Assembly (NCBI GenBank): GCA_028819215.1
Contig: JAPPMG010000026.1
Span: forward strand, 1-53,355
Length of the DNA stretch: 53,355 bases
Origin: Bryobacterales bacterium
GTDB taxonomy: Bacteria > Acidobacteriota > Terriglobia > Bryobacterales > UBA6623
Reading direction: 5' to 3'
In this document: one piece after another, positions 9,230 to 17,618 of the stretch
Layout: each line of letters opens with the position of its first letter
Position numbering within the stretch: the first letter of the stretch is position 1
Made by a program: the position numbers and the translations under genes
The notes under the pieces: model-generated
Told to the model about the DNA's origin: nothing
What the model saw: only the letters and a program-made list of their open reading frames with translations
The model's database searches: none

Positions 9230-10015
9230 TCAGGCGACTACGGCGTCCACCGCGAGTACACCGCCGCATTCGACTCGGACGCGATCACCCAGGCTCACTC
9301 GATAGAGTGGCAGCGGCGAGCCTGTCAGCAAGATTTCGCCCTCTCTAGGTTCGATGCCAAAGGCCCCCAGCCGCGTGGCCAGTTCGTGAACAGTCTCCAG
9401 TGGATTCACTTCCGCCGTTTCGTCGATGTGATCGCTGATCTTCACCGTCAACTCGACTGGCTCGCCCGATCCGGCCGGCGTCCGTTCTGTTGGCATCACA
9501 ATCCCGGCCTGCAGAGCATTATTCGCGACGATTTCGGCGGCCGAAGGACTCGGCCCCCGGAAGATGTAGTGGTGGAGTTCGATCACGGGAAACACCGAGC
9601 GCACGAACCGCATCGGACCCTCGCGGAACTCTTCGACGTCGTCGATATCGGCGTCCAATATCAGCGCCAACTCGCCCTCAATGGCGAGGCAGCAGAACTC
9701 GTCGGCGCTGAGCTTCGCAGGACTGGCACGGATTTCGCTCGCAAACAGGTGCCCGAACACCGCGTGTTCAGTCCCAAGCTGGCGGCGGACAGCCGCACTC
9801 ACGCAACCGATCTTGTATCCTGCAACGGCCTCTCCTCGCAGTACCCTCATCTGTGCAGTCTCGATCTGCACGCGGTAAGCATCGTCCAGAGCTAAGTGGA
9901 AGGCGGGCTCGGCGAACGCCATGCCTGGCTTCCTTGCGTCGTAGTCATGCAGTTGTCGCCGGGCCAAAGCCTGGACTTCGGAATTCGTCATGATGCTGTG
10001 GGTGGTCATGCCCAT
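9230..10015 (-). CDS. 2-keto-4-pentenoate hydratase / fumarylacetoacetate-hydrolase-family enzyme
   Basis: The 261-aa product has the length and motifs of the MhpD-like branch of the FAH superfamily: GYKIGCVS near the N-terminus, the metal-site segment IEGELALIL, IELHHYIF, and a late GEILLTGSPLPLYRVSLGDRVRVE strand region. The family hydrates 2-hydroxydienoates or decarboxylates oxo-acids in meta-cleavage pathways, using Mg2+ or Mn2+. No other ring-cleavage genes are nearby, so the substrate is open. ATG 10015 and ATG 9991 (MTNSEV) are both possible starts and neither has a strong ribosome site. It is divergent from the P450 gene across 151 bp and convergent with the R-M gene. Confidence 0.8.
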   Translation of the reverse strand: MGMTTHSIMTNSEVQALARRQLHDYDARKPGMAFAEPAFHLALDDAYRVQIETAQMRVLRGEAVAGYKIGCVSAAVRRQLGTEHAVFGHLFASEIRASPAKLSADEFCCLAIEGELALILDADIDDVEEFREGPMRFVRSVFPVIELHHYIFRGPSPSAAEIVANNALQAGIVMPTERTPAGSGEPVELTVKISDHIDETAEVNPLETVHELATRLGAFGIEPREGEILLTGSPLPLYRVSLGDRVRVECGGVLAVDAVVA

Positions 10016-10166
10016 CTGATTCTAGGGATCTGCGTGCCCAACTCGATCGCGGTCTCGACAACGTCTGGCCGAGAATCCTGCGCCGTTGCTGCACTCGTAG
10101 AATACTGTTTGGCCTGCGAGCCGGCGTTCTCAATGGAGCGTCTGGGCGGCAGGGGATGGTGAATCC

Positions 10167-11411
10167 ATGAAGGCTCTTTCGCGATCATTGCGGCAACTTA
10201 TTGAACCGCTCGGGTTTGCAGCCAAGCTGGCATGGGAGTACGTAGAATCTGGCAGCGGCTTCAACCCGACCTCGGCGCAGATGCAGATTGACCCGTATGG
10301 GTTTTACGAAAGGATGCGCACGAGAGATCCGGTGCATCGCACGCGGATCATCGACGGCTGGCTTGTCACGCGCTATCGCGACGTCGATTCGGTGTTGCGC
10401 GACCACGGGACGTTCTCGAACCGCACACGGGTGTTGGACGAGCGGCTAGAAAGCCTGCTCGATTGCGACCCGCCCGACCACACGAGGCTGCGCGGGCTAG
10501 TTTCCCAGGCGTTCACGCCCGCCGCTGTGGCGAATCTCCGCCCAAGGGTCGAGCGCTTGGTGGCAAGACTCCTTGACTCACTCGCCGGCCAGGAACGCTT
10601 CGACTTGATCGGCCAGTTCGCTTACCCACTGCCCATCACGGTCATTGCTGAGATGCTGGGCGTCCCACCAGAGGACATGGACCGCTTCGAAGAGTGGTCG
10701 AACGGAATCGCGCTGAGCGTTGAGCCGGTCCTTACTGCAAAGCAGATCAAGTTCATGCGGCACAACACCGTAGCATTGCAGGACTACTTCGAGGAAATCA
10801 TAGAGTTGCGCCGCCGCAAGCCTCAAGACGACATGATCAGCGCCCTCATCGCGGCTGAGGAAGAAGGTGAGAAGCTGACCCACAGGGAACTGATCAACAC
10901 GCTCACCTTGTTGCTGGTGGCGGGCAACGAGACCACGCGCAACCTGATCGGCAACGGTACCCTCGCCTTGCTGCGGCATCCCGACCAGATGCGGCGCCTG
11001 CGAGACCATCCGGATATGCTCGACTCAGCCGTCCAGGAGTTCCTGCGTTACGACGCCCCGGTACAACTAGACGGGCGGCTGTGCCTCAGCCCGGTCGAGA
11101 TCGGAGGGCGCGAAATCCGACCCGGACACATCGTCATCAGCGCGATCGGAGCGGCGAACCGGGATCCCGAAGCGTTCCCGGATCCCGATCGCTTCGACAT
11201 CGGACGGCAACGCACAAGCCACCTCTCTTTTGGGCGCGGAATCCACTATTGCCTCGGCGCTCCGCTAGCTGTCATGGAAGCTAAGATCGCGTTCTCAACC
11301 CTGCTAGAGCGGTATTCTTCGATGCGCTTGGTCGCAGAGCCGAGGGCCCGGAAGCAAGCAGTGCTGCGAGGGCCCGAGCAGGTAATGGTCGAGGCCGAGC
11401 CGGTGAGATAG
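10167..11411 (+). CDS. Bacterial class I cytochrome P450
   Basis: A soluble 414-aa haem monooxygenase, the normal size for a bacterial CYP. Visible motifs in order are the C-helix region HTRLRGLVSQAFTP, the I-helix oxygen-activation motif AGNETT (residues 252-257), an ExxR motif in VQEFLR, and the haem-binding loop FGRGIHYCLG with axial Cys362. It needs ferredoxin and a reductase, neither of which is encoded in the window. ATG 10167 follows AGGGG by 11 nt. The facing hydratase-like gene suggests a small degradative or tailoring pair. It lies 3.4 kb from the RiPP cluster, behind a sulfatase, so a role there is only a remote possibility. Confidence 0.92.
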   Translation: MKALSRSLRQLIEPLGFAAKLAWEYVESGSGFNPTSAQMQIDPYGFYERMRTRDPVHRTRIIDGWLVTRYRDVDSVLRDHGTFSNRTRVLDERLESLLDCDPPDHTRLRGLVSQAFTPAAVANLRPRVERLVARLLDSLAGQERFDLIGQFAYPLPITVIAEMLGVPPEDMDRFEEWSNGIALSVEPVLTAKQIKFMRHNTVALQDYFEEIIELRRRKPQDDMISALIAAEEEGEKLTHRELINTLTLLLVAGNETTRNLIGNGTLALLRHPDQMRRLRDHPDMLDSAVQEFLRYDAPVQLDGRLCLSPVEIGGREIRPGHIVISAIGAANRDPEAFPDPDRFDIGRQRTSHLSFGRGIHYCLGAPLAVMEAKIAFSTLLERYSSMRLVAEPRARKQAVLRGPEQVMVEAEPVR

Positions 11412-11646
11412 CAGGCCCGGCACCGACACACCGGTGGCGCGATGACTGCTTTGGGGAATAGCATGGGTTTTGGTTGCGGCAGCGGCAGCAGCCGGGATCG
11501 CAAGATCCGGGTGCTGGAATGGACCGCAGCCAGAGATCGGTTTCCAGCATTGGAAGGATCGCTTGTGTCACGCTCTCCTGCACTAGCCTCGCCTGCATGT
11601 CTGACCAGATGGCGACGCGCCTGCCAGGTGCCGTAATCGTTCAGCA

Positions 11647-13182
11647 ATGACAACACCCCGCATCTGCGTCACAACGGCCGCTCTTATCGCGCTCGCGAGC
11701 TGCTCCATTCCCGACCAAGCCGACCAGTCGGCCCTGGGAACCAAGCCCAACATCCTGCTCATAGTCTCCGAAGACAACGGGCCTGAAATCGGCGCGTACG
11801 GCGAACCGTACGTGTCGACGCCGAACCTCGACGCGCTGGCAGCGAGCGGAGTGCTCTTCCAGAACGCCTACGTGCCACAGGCGGGCTGCAGCCAGTCGCG
11901 GGCGGCCTTTCTGACTGGGCTGTATCCCCACCAGAACGGCCAGATCGGGCTAGCCACGTGGAAGTTCGGCCTGTACCGCAGAGACACGCCCAACATCGTG
12001 CGCAGCCTGAAGGAAGCCGGTTACCGCACCGGTATCATCGGCAAGCTGCACATCAATCCTGCCGAGGCGTTCCCATTCGATTTCTCCAGGATCCCCTCAG
12101 CCAACTTCCAGCGCGAGGGCATGGGGCGCTACGCTGCGTTCGCGGCCGAGTTCATGGAACAGGCGGAGCAGCCCTTCTTTCTGTCCGTCAACTACCCTGA
12201 CGCCCACCGGCCGTTCCTGCGCCAGGTCGACGGCATCCCAGAGCAGCCGCTGCGGGCGGCGGATGTCGAGCCCCTGGAGTACATGGGGCTCGATTCGCCC
12301 GAGCTGCGCGAGCAAACGGCCAACTACTACAACTCCATCAACAGACTGGACAGGTATATCGGGGACCTGCTGCAGGTCTTGATCGATTCGGGAAAGCGCG
12401 AAAACACCCTCGTCGTCTATCTCGGCGATCACGGCGCGGACCTGCTGCGCGGCAAGCGGACCTCCTACGAGGGCGGCGTGCGCGTTCCGCTGATCGTGCG
12501 CTGGCCGGGCCTGCAGCAGGCTGGCCAAGTCCGCGAGGAACTGGTCTCGACGCTCGACCTGATGCCAACGTTCCTAGAGGCGTCTGCTGGCGGAGAGGTC
12601 GCGGGGCTGGCAGGCCGCTCGCTGAGTCCACTGGTTGCCGGAGGCACCCCTCCGTGGCGGGAGTATCTTTTTACCGAATTCCACCTGCACTCGAACCACA
12701 ACTACTTCCCGCAGCGCACGGTCCGGGACCAACAGTACAAGTTGATCCGCAACCTGATGCCGAACACGGTCAACCCCGGCCATGCCTTCACGCTCGGCAG
12801 ATTCTTCAGCGAGGCGGAGCTGAGCCAAGCGACCAGCCGCGCCCCGCAGCGAGTGCGCATGGCATACCACGCCATGGGCAGACCGCCGGAGTACGAGTTG
12901 TACGACCTCACCGCCGACCCGCACGAGTTCAGCAACCTAGCATCGGACCCCGCGCACGACGACGCGTTCGAGCGCCTGAAGGCTAGACTCCAGCAATGGC
13001 GCGTGGAAACCGAGGATCCGTTTCTCGACCCGGCCAACACCGCCCGCCTGAAGGCCGAGATCGAGTCCACGCGCAAGAACGGCGAATACGTGCGGCCCGA
13101 GGGTTGGAACTACACAGCATATCTCGCGCCAAGTAAGCCGGCATCGGCAGCTAGCGGACGCATTCTTCGAGAGGAGCCTTGA
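11647..13182 (+). CDS. Sulfatase lipoprotein with variant CSQSR active site
   Basis: A 511-aa formylglycine-dependent sulfatase predicted to sit in the envelope as a lipoprotein (lipobox LASC at residues 16-19). Metal and active-site motifs include NILLIVSEDNG, C81-S-Q-S-R85 followed by AAFLTGLYPHQNGQIGLAT, a central HRPF motif and the late LGDHGADLLRGKRTSYEGG segment. The usual maturation consensus is CxPSR or CxASR; here the third position is Gln. The HQNGQIGLAT segment suggests relatives of the heparan N-sulfatase-like group. The DPHEFSNLA segment near the C-terminus is common in this superfamily. It probably removes sulfate from a polysaccharide. No maturase (FGE or anSME) is in the window. 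Confidence 0.9.
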   Translation: MTTPRICVTTAALIALASCSIPDQADQSALGTKPNILLIVSEDNGPEIGAYGEPYVSTPNLDALAASGVLFQNAYVPQAGCSQSRAAFLTGLYPHQNGQIGLATWKFGLYRRDTPNIVRSLKEAGYRTGIIGKLHINPAEAFPFDFSRIPSANFQREGMGRYAAFAAEFMEQAEQPFFLSVNYPDAHRPFLRQVDGIPEQPLRAADVEPLEYMGLDSPELREQTANYYNSINRLDRYIGDLLQVLIDSGKRENTLVVYLGDHGADLLRGKRTSYEGGVRVPLIVRWPGLQQAGQVREELVSTLDLMPTFLEASAGGEVAGLAGRSLSPLVAGGTPPWREYLFTEFHLHSNHNYFPQRTVRDQQYKLIRNLMPNTVNPGHAFTLGRFFSEAELSQATSRAPQRVRMAYHAMGRPPEYELYDLTADPHEFSNLASDPAHDDAFERLKARLQQWRVETEDPFLDPANTARLKAEIESTRKNGEYVRPEGWNYTAYLAPSKPASAASGRILREEP

Positions 13183-13561
13183 TTGAGGCGGCCTCGTGGC
13201 GCATGGTCCCACTTCCACGCCTTGCGGAGTCGCAGGGCGCGGCTCGGAGGGGCGGTCGCGACAGAATCGGCAGGCACCGAGCATCGTCGTCGGGATTCGC
13301 CGCATTTTTCCTAGCCGTCACCATTGCTTCCGGCATCTCCCGGTGCCTCCCTGCTGCCAACTAGTCCTCGGCAAAGCCGGGCAGAGTCTTGCGCCGCCGA
13401 GGGCGGGCCGCAGAGTGATGTCCAGGACGGGATTCGAAACAGGCTTTTGCCACTGTGAGCCCAGGCTCCCCCGCCTCCCGGTTGAACGGTAGAATATCTG
13501 AAACTCTCGGAGTATGTGCCGGACCCGAAGGGCGGTGAAGTCTCTTTCTGGCTAGCCGAAG
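13183..13561. other. Intergenic stretch before the RiPP cluster
   Basis: About 380 bp without a supportable gene. A T-loop-like GGATTCGAA at about 13421-13429 is not embedded in a tRNA cloverleaf. I see no clear promoter for the following gene. Confidence 0.4.
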
Positions 13562-14659
13562 GTGTCGCTGAGGCAGCGCGAAGGAGCAGGAACCAAGAAC
13601 GTGAGCAGTATCGACCAGTTGACGCCAGCCGTTTCTCGCGGACTGGGCTTCCTCGAAGATCATCAGCACTCGGACGGACATTGGCAGGACTTTAGCGTTC
13701 CCTTCGAGAGCGACATGTGGGTGACTGCATATGTGGGCACCATGGTGTCGGAGATATCGCTCGGCAACACTCGTCCGATGGCCGAGCGGAGCCACGCTTG
13801 GCTCCAGCAGGCTGCCAATCGCGGTCGATGGGCTTTCGCGGACGTCGCAGCACTCGACGCCGACTCCACCATCTGGGCCTCCCGGCTCGGAGAGCAACTG
13901 GGATTCGGAATCTCGTCAGAGACCTTGGAATTCCTGCACAAACACGTGTGTGAGGACGGTCACATCGCGATGTACATACACGAGGACTTTCTCGAGAGAT
14001 ACGGGGAGGACTATGAGATGCAGAGTCCCGGCTGGTACTGCGGCCACCCTTGCGTCACGAGCGCAGCGAGTTCGCTTATCGGCCTGCCTTGGCGGGACAG
14101 AGTAGTCCGCGCGCTAAGCCTCGCTCAACAGTCAACGGGTTCTTGGCAAGGATACTGGTGCATCGATCCCGAATACGCTACGGCGCTCAGCATTGAGGGC
14201 CTCCATGGCTCCGCAGAATATGCGAAGAACGTGGAGGCCGCAGCGCAATGGTTGTCCCGCCGAGCGCGAGACGGCGCGGTGAGCACGGCTCACTTTCCCC
14301 AAGGATCAGCCTTCGCGACTGGCTTTGCCCTGCGAGGGCTAGTGATGGCCGGCGAGTTGGGCCCCGTTCAGGAGCGTATCGGCACCTGGCTGGCAAGTGC
14401 ACAGAGACCTGACGGGAGCTGGAGTTCTTCCGCCGCGCTGCTGATGCCGAATCCTCACATGATGCGTCTCAACCCGCTCTTGTGGCTTCCAGGGAACCGG
14501 AAGCGAACCCATTGGGAAACAATCTTTCTGGACCAGTACCGGCTCCATACAACTGCTACCGTGATCAACGCCCTCTGGCGCCTATTGGCAGCAATGGAAC
14601 AGAAAGGGGACGCTGACCCCAGTGCCGAGGGTGCAGAGCATCAGGGAATCCGACAATGA
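13562..14659 (+). CDS. Prenyltransferase/squalene-cyclase-repeat protein
   Basis: The 365-aa protein is built from alpha/alpha-toroid repeats like those of terpene cyclases: QW-like motifs QSTGSWQG and QRPDGSWSSS, GLGFLEDHQHSDGHWQD at the N-terminus, and a DADSTIWA motif in place of the canonical DxDD. It is roughly half the length of squalene-hopene cyclases, so it is not a standard triterpene cyclase. I recall similar short proteins beside RiPP and other specialised-metabolite genes, but could not verify this. The start is GTG 13562, or GTG 13601, which follows AGGAA by 8 nt. It converges on the NHLP transporter gene with a 30-bp gap. It may act on the cluster's peptide or an isoprenoid; activity is unknown. 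Confidence 0.7.
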   Translation: MSLRQREGAGTKNVSSIDQLTPAVSRGLGFLEDHQHSDGHWQDFSVPFESDMWVTAYVGTMVSEISLGNTRPMAERSHAWLQQAANRGRWAFADVAALDADSTIWASRLGEQLGFGISSETLEFLHKHVCEDGHIAMYIHEDFLERYGEDYEMQSPGWYCGHPCVTSAASSLIGLPWRDRVVRALSLAQQSTGSWQGYWCIDPEYATALSIEGLHGSAEYAKNVEAAAQWLSRRARDGAVSTAHFPQGSAFATGFALRGLVMAGELGPVQERIGTWLASAQRPDGSWSSSAALLMPNPHMMRLNPLLWLPGNRKRTHWETIFLDQYRLHTTATVINALWRLLAAMEQKGDADPSAEGAEHQGIRQ

Positions 14660-14664
14660 CAAGA

Positions 14665-14681
14665 CTGAGCCAAGGGCTCGG
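14665..14681. terminator. Hairpin between convergent genes
   Basis: CTGAGCC-AAG-GGCTCGG forms a 7-bp stem with one wobble and a 3-nt loop, exactly in the 30-bp gap between two convergent genes. There is no clear T-run, so it is only a candidate bidirectional terminator. Confidence 0.4.
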
Positions 14682-14689
14682 ACCGTAAG

Positions 14690-17614
14690 CTAGGCCGATT
14701 GGCGGCGGACAAGGTCTTGAAACGGGCCCTCTGTTGCCTCCAGTTCTGCGAACGACCCTTGCTGAACCACTCTTCCTGCACTCATCACATAGATCCGATC
14801 CGCCTGGCGCAAGGTGGAGAGCCGGTGTGCAATGACAATCCGCGTGGCGGTGAGGCCTGCGAGATTGTTCATGACCTCGGCCTGACTCTCGTTGTCTAGC
14901 CAGTTCGTGGCTTCGTCCAGAAACAAGATACGCGGATTCCGAATCAGAGCATGGGCGACAACGATTCGCTGGCTTTCACCGCCCGACATGACGCTGGCCC
15001 TAGCGCCAACGTTCGTCATCATGCTCATAGGCATGGCCGAGATCACGCGATCCACGGCCGCAATCTGGGCTGCATTCCATACTTCTGCTGAAGTTGCGTC
15101 TTCGTAGTCGCCGACGATGTTGTCCCACACGTCTTCAGGATGCAGCTGCACATCTTGCGGAACCACGCCGACTTTGCGACGCAATTGTTTGATATTGAGA
15201 TGTTTGAGATCGCGGCCGTCGTAGTAAACCGCTCCAGACGATGGCTGGTGCAGGCCCAACGCGAGCTTGAAAAGCGTACTCTTGCCCGAACCCGACTCGC
15301 CCGTGATGGCGACGAACTCGCCGGGATCTGCTCGCATGGACACATCGTCGAGCAATAGCGGACCGTCAGGATCGTATCGAAAGCTGACATGATCGAACGC
15401 GACCTCGCCTCCCAAATGGTCGACCGACTCTCCGTCGACGTCTACTTCCGGAGACTCGGAAAGGAGCGGCTGCAACTGATTGAAGGCCGGGACACTAGCG
15501 GCAACGGCGCTGAAGGATGAGCTAAGGCTGGTCACCGCCGACTCGAACAGCAGCAATAGGGTGAAGACGACCAGAAAGTCTCCGACCGAGAACCCTTCTC
15601 GGTCCGTAAACGTAGCCGCTAGGATCAGTACGGCACCGGCAAGGAAGGGCAATGCCTCCCCGAACGCCCGCAGATGCTGTTCGAAGGTGCCAACTCGCAG
15701 CTCCGCGTGCTTCTGCTCGCGATAGTCTCGAGCCCAAGCTGCGAACGCCGAGCCCTCCGCTCCGGCGACTCGCAATTGGGTAATACCGTTGATGAGCTGG
15801 AACAACCGACCCGACAGGCGCTGGACAGTGCGGATCACGCGACCATGGGGCGCGATCTGACACATGCCTACCGCCACAGCCACTGCCAGGGACAGCAGAC
15901 CGAATGCGACGGTTACGCTACCCAGCACTGCGTCGTAGAAAACGGTGACCAATAGCGCGGGGGACAGGAACGCAACCGAAAGAACAGAGTTGCCGACGAG
16001 ACCGTGCACGGCATCGCGGAGATTCTGGAACGTCATGCCCCGCATTGCAAGGTCGCCTGCGGCATAGCGGTGCAGGAAGGCCGGCGAGAGCCCGAGCATG
16101 CGGTCCCAGAAAGCGGCTTCCATTCTCGACACCGCCCGTCCGTCCAGGCGCATCAACGAAGTACCTCTGAAAACGTGCAAGAGTGCCCCGAGGACCGCGA
16201 ACGCCGCCAGTGCAGCCGTCATCGGGTACAACAGATCGGTCTCGCCACTCGGAATCATCTCGTCCGCGACGATGCCGACAGCTATTGCTGGCAACAGCAT
16301 GACCAATCCGCCCGCCAGCCCGCTCGCCACAAGTCGCGCGAGATCGGCGGAGACACCGTTGCGCGCAATGCGCAAAAGATCCCTCGGCGCGGCGCTACCG
16401 GAGGTTAGGGGCGTGTAGAAAACCCACGCTTCGGTACGCAACGATTCGGACACACTGGCCGTCACCCTTGTCTTGCGCTTCTGGTTGGGATCGACCTGTT
16501 GGTAGCGTCCGAAGGATCTCGGCAGGAGAGCAACGGGCTGGCCGTCGACAGCCCGGAACGCCAGCATCGGACCGCTGTCGCCGGTCCACCATCGATCCTC
16601 GGAGTCAAGCCGCACTCGTCGCGCACGCACCCCCGACGCGGCAAGCACCTCGGCGAGGACTCGGGTCGCATCGGATGCGGTCGCTCGCGCGGGCCACTTG
16701 AATTCAATGCCCTGATGCCGACCAATGATCCGCAGAGCCTCTTTCAGTGGAGAATCGCCCTCGCCTTCAGTGCCGTCGACCGGAAGATCATAGAGATTGA
16801 ACAGGCCGCGCCGGGCGCTATCTTCGTCGACTCGGCGACTGGTGGCCCGCGCCCAGTCCAGGTTCGCTTGATCGACAACCGCCAGCCTGCGATTGAGGCG
16901 TTCCAAGGAAAAGCCCATGGCGTGGAAGCTTGCCAAAGCAGCGAGCAAGAGGCCCTTGTCGGCGAGAGCTTCGGAAGACTGGGCCGAGACTGCCACCTTG
17001 TCTGTAACTGTCAGCCAGAGGCTTGGTGTGAGCGGAATCGCGCCGTAGCCGGAATCCCGCTCTGGCAAGTCCTGCCCGACGTCAAGCAGCCCCATGAACG
17101 ATGCCGAGCCCGGCGGTAGCTCCGACACCCACGCCACGCCGCGCCGCGCCGAGAGCGTGCCTGCCTGCGCCGCCAGAGTCTTCCCTGGCTCAACCAGCAG
17201 ATCCGGACGCGGCCGGTCGACGACGTCCCGTGACAGGACGGCCGAAACGTCCGCAAGCCAAGCGTCGACTTGCTCCGCCAATTCTTCATTTCGGACAGCG
17301 CCCAAACTGGCGGCCGGAATGCGCCGGAGCACTGTGCCGGGCAGTCCCTTTGCAATAAGCCCGAGAGTCGTGCCTTCAACCTGCGGTTCCACTCCGAGTA
17401 GCAGGCGTCCGGCGTCGGTGCGCATCAGGTGCTGCGGTGCAGACTGCTCCACCCCGTCGTGCAACTCGGTCAGAAATAGGTCGACCGCGCCTTCCTGAAT
17501 GAACCACGAGGATTGCGGATCGGCCATGTCCAGCGGCAGGTTGCCGGCACACGGAACCCGTTCGCCCAACTCTAGGGCAAGGTCGGCAAGAGAGCGGGAT
17601 TGCGGGTGTGCCAT
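14690..17614 (-). CDS. NHLP-type RiPP ABC transporter, permease/ATPase
   Basis: A 974-aa half-transporter whose long N-terminal region (about 400 aa) has no peptidase triad and opens with an effector-binding-like part (WFIQEGAVDLFLTEL). A six-helix transmembrane domain (about 430-710) and a nucleotide-binding domain follow, with Walker A GESGSGKST, signature MSGGESQR, Walker B ILFLDEAT and H-loop IAHRLS. This layout and length match the second ABC protein of nitrile-hydratase-leader (NHLP/NHLM) peptide systems described by Haft and colleagues. ATG 17614 starts 4 nt after the stop of the peptidase transporter; GTG/ATG 17650 would overlap it. It is the last gene of the export operon. It probably pairs with the C39 transporter as a heterodimer or serves as a second exporter. 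Confidence 0.88.
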   Translation of the reverse strand: MAHPQSRSLADLALELGERVPCAGNLPLDMADPQSSWFIQEGAVDLFLTELHDGVEQSAPQHLMRTDAGRLLLGVEPQVEGTTLGLIAKGLPGTVLRRIPAASLGAVRNEELAEQVDAWLADVSAVLSRDVVDRPRPDLLVEPGKTLAAQAGTLSARRGVAWVSELPPGSASFMGLLDVGQDLPERDSGYGAIPLTPSLWLTVTDKVAVSAQSSEALADKGLLLAALASFHAMGFSLERLNRRLAVVDQANLDWARATSRRVDEDSARRGLFNLYDLPVDGTEGEGDSPLKEALRIIGRHQGIEFKWPARATASDATRVLAEVLAASGVRARRVRLDSEDRWWTGDSGPMLAFRAVDGQPVALLPRSFGRYQQVDPNQKRKTRVTASVSESLRTEAWVFYTPLTSGSAAPRDLLRIARNGVSADLARLVASGLAGGLVMLLPAIAVGIVADEMIPSGETDLLYPMTAALAAFAVLGALLHVFRGTSLMRLDGRAVSRMEAAFWDRMLGLSPAFLHRYAAGDLAMRGMTFQNLRDAVHGLVGNSVLSVAFLSPALLVTVFYDAVLGSVTVAFGLLSLAVAVAVGMCQIAPHGRVIRTVQRLSGRLFQLINGITQLRVAGAEGSAFAAWARDYREQKHAELRVGTFEQHLRAFGEALPFLAGAVLILAATFTDREGFSVGDFLVVFTLLLLFESAVTSLSSSFSAVAASVPAFNQLQPLLSESPEVDVDGESVDHLGGEVAFDHVSFRYDPDGPLLLDDVSMRADPGEFVAITGESGSGKSTLFKLALGLHQPSSGAVYYDGRDLKHLNIKQLRRKVGVVPQDVQLHPEDVWDNIVGDYEDATSAEVWNAAQIAAVDRVISAMPMSMMTNVGARASVMSGGESQRIVVAHALIRNPRILFLDEATNWLDNESQAEVMNNLAGLTATRIVIAHRLSTLRQADRIYVMSAGRVVQQGSFAELEATEGPFQDLVRRQSA

Positions 17615-17618
17615 TGGA

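Noticed and set aside
9113..9895. 260-codon plus-strand frame
   Set aside because: It is antisense to the hydratase-like gene, whose motifs are clear; the frame itself has no family features.
10167..11411. P450 as a tailoring enzyme of the RiPP
   Set aside because: It is separated by a sulfatase gene and 2 kb, and pairs better with the divergent hydratase-like gene; nothing in the sequence links it to the peptide.
13415..13440. tRNA-like T-loop sequence
   Set aside because: GGATTCGAA occurs alone, with no acceptor, anticodon or D stems that pair around it.
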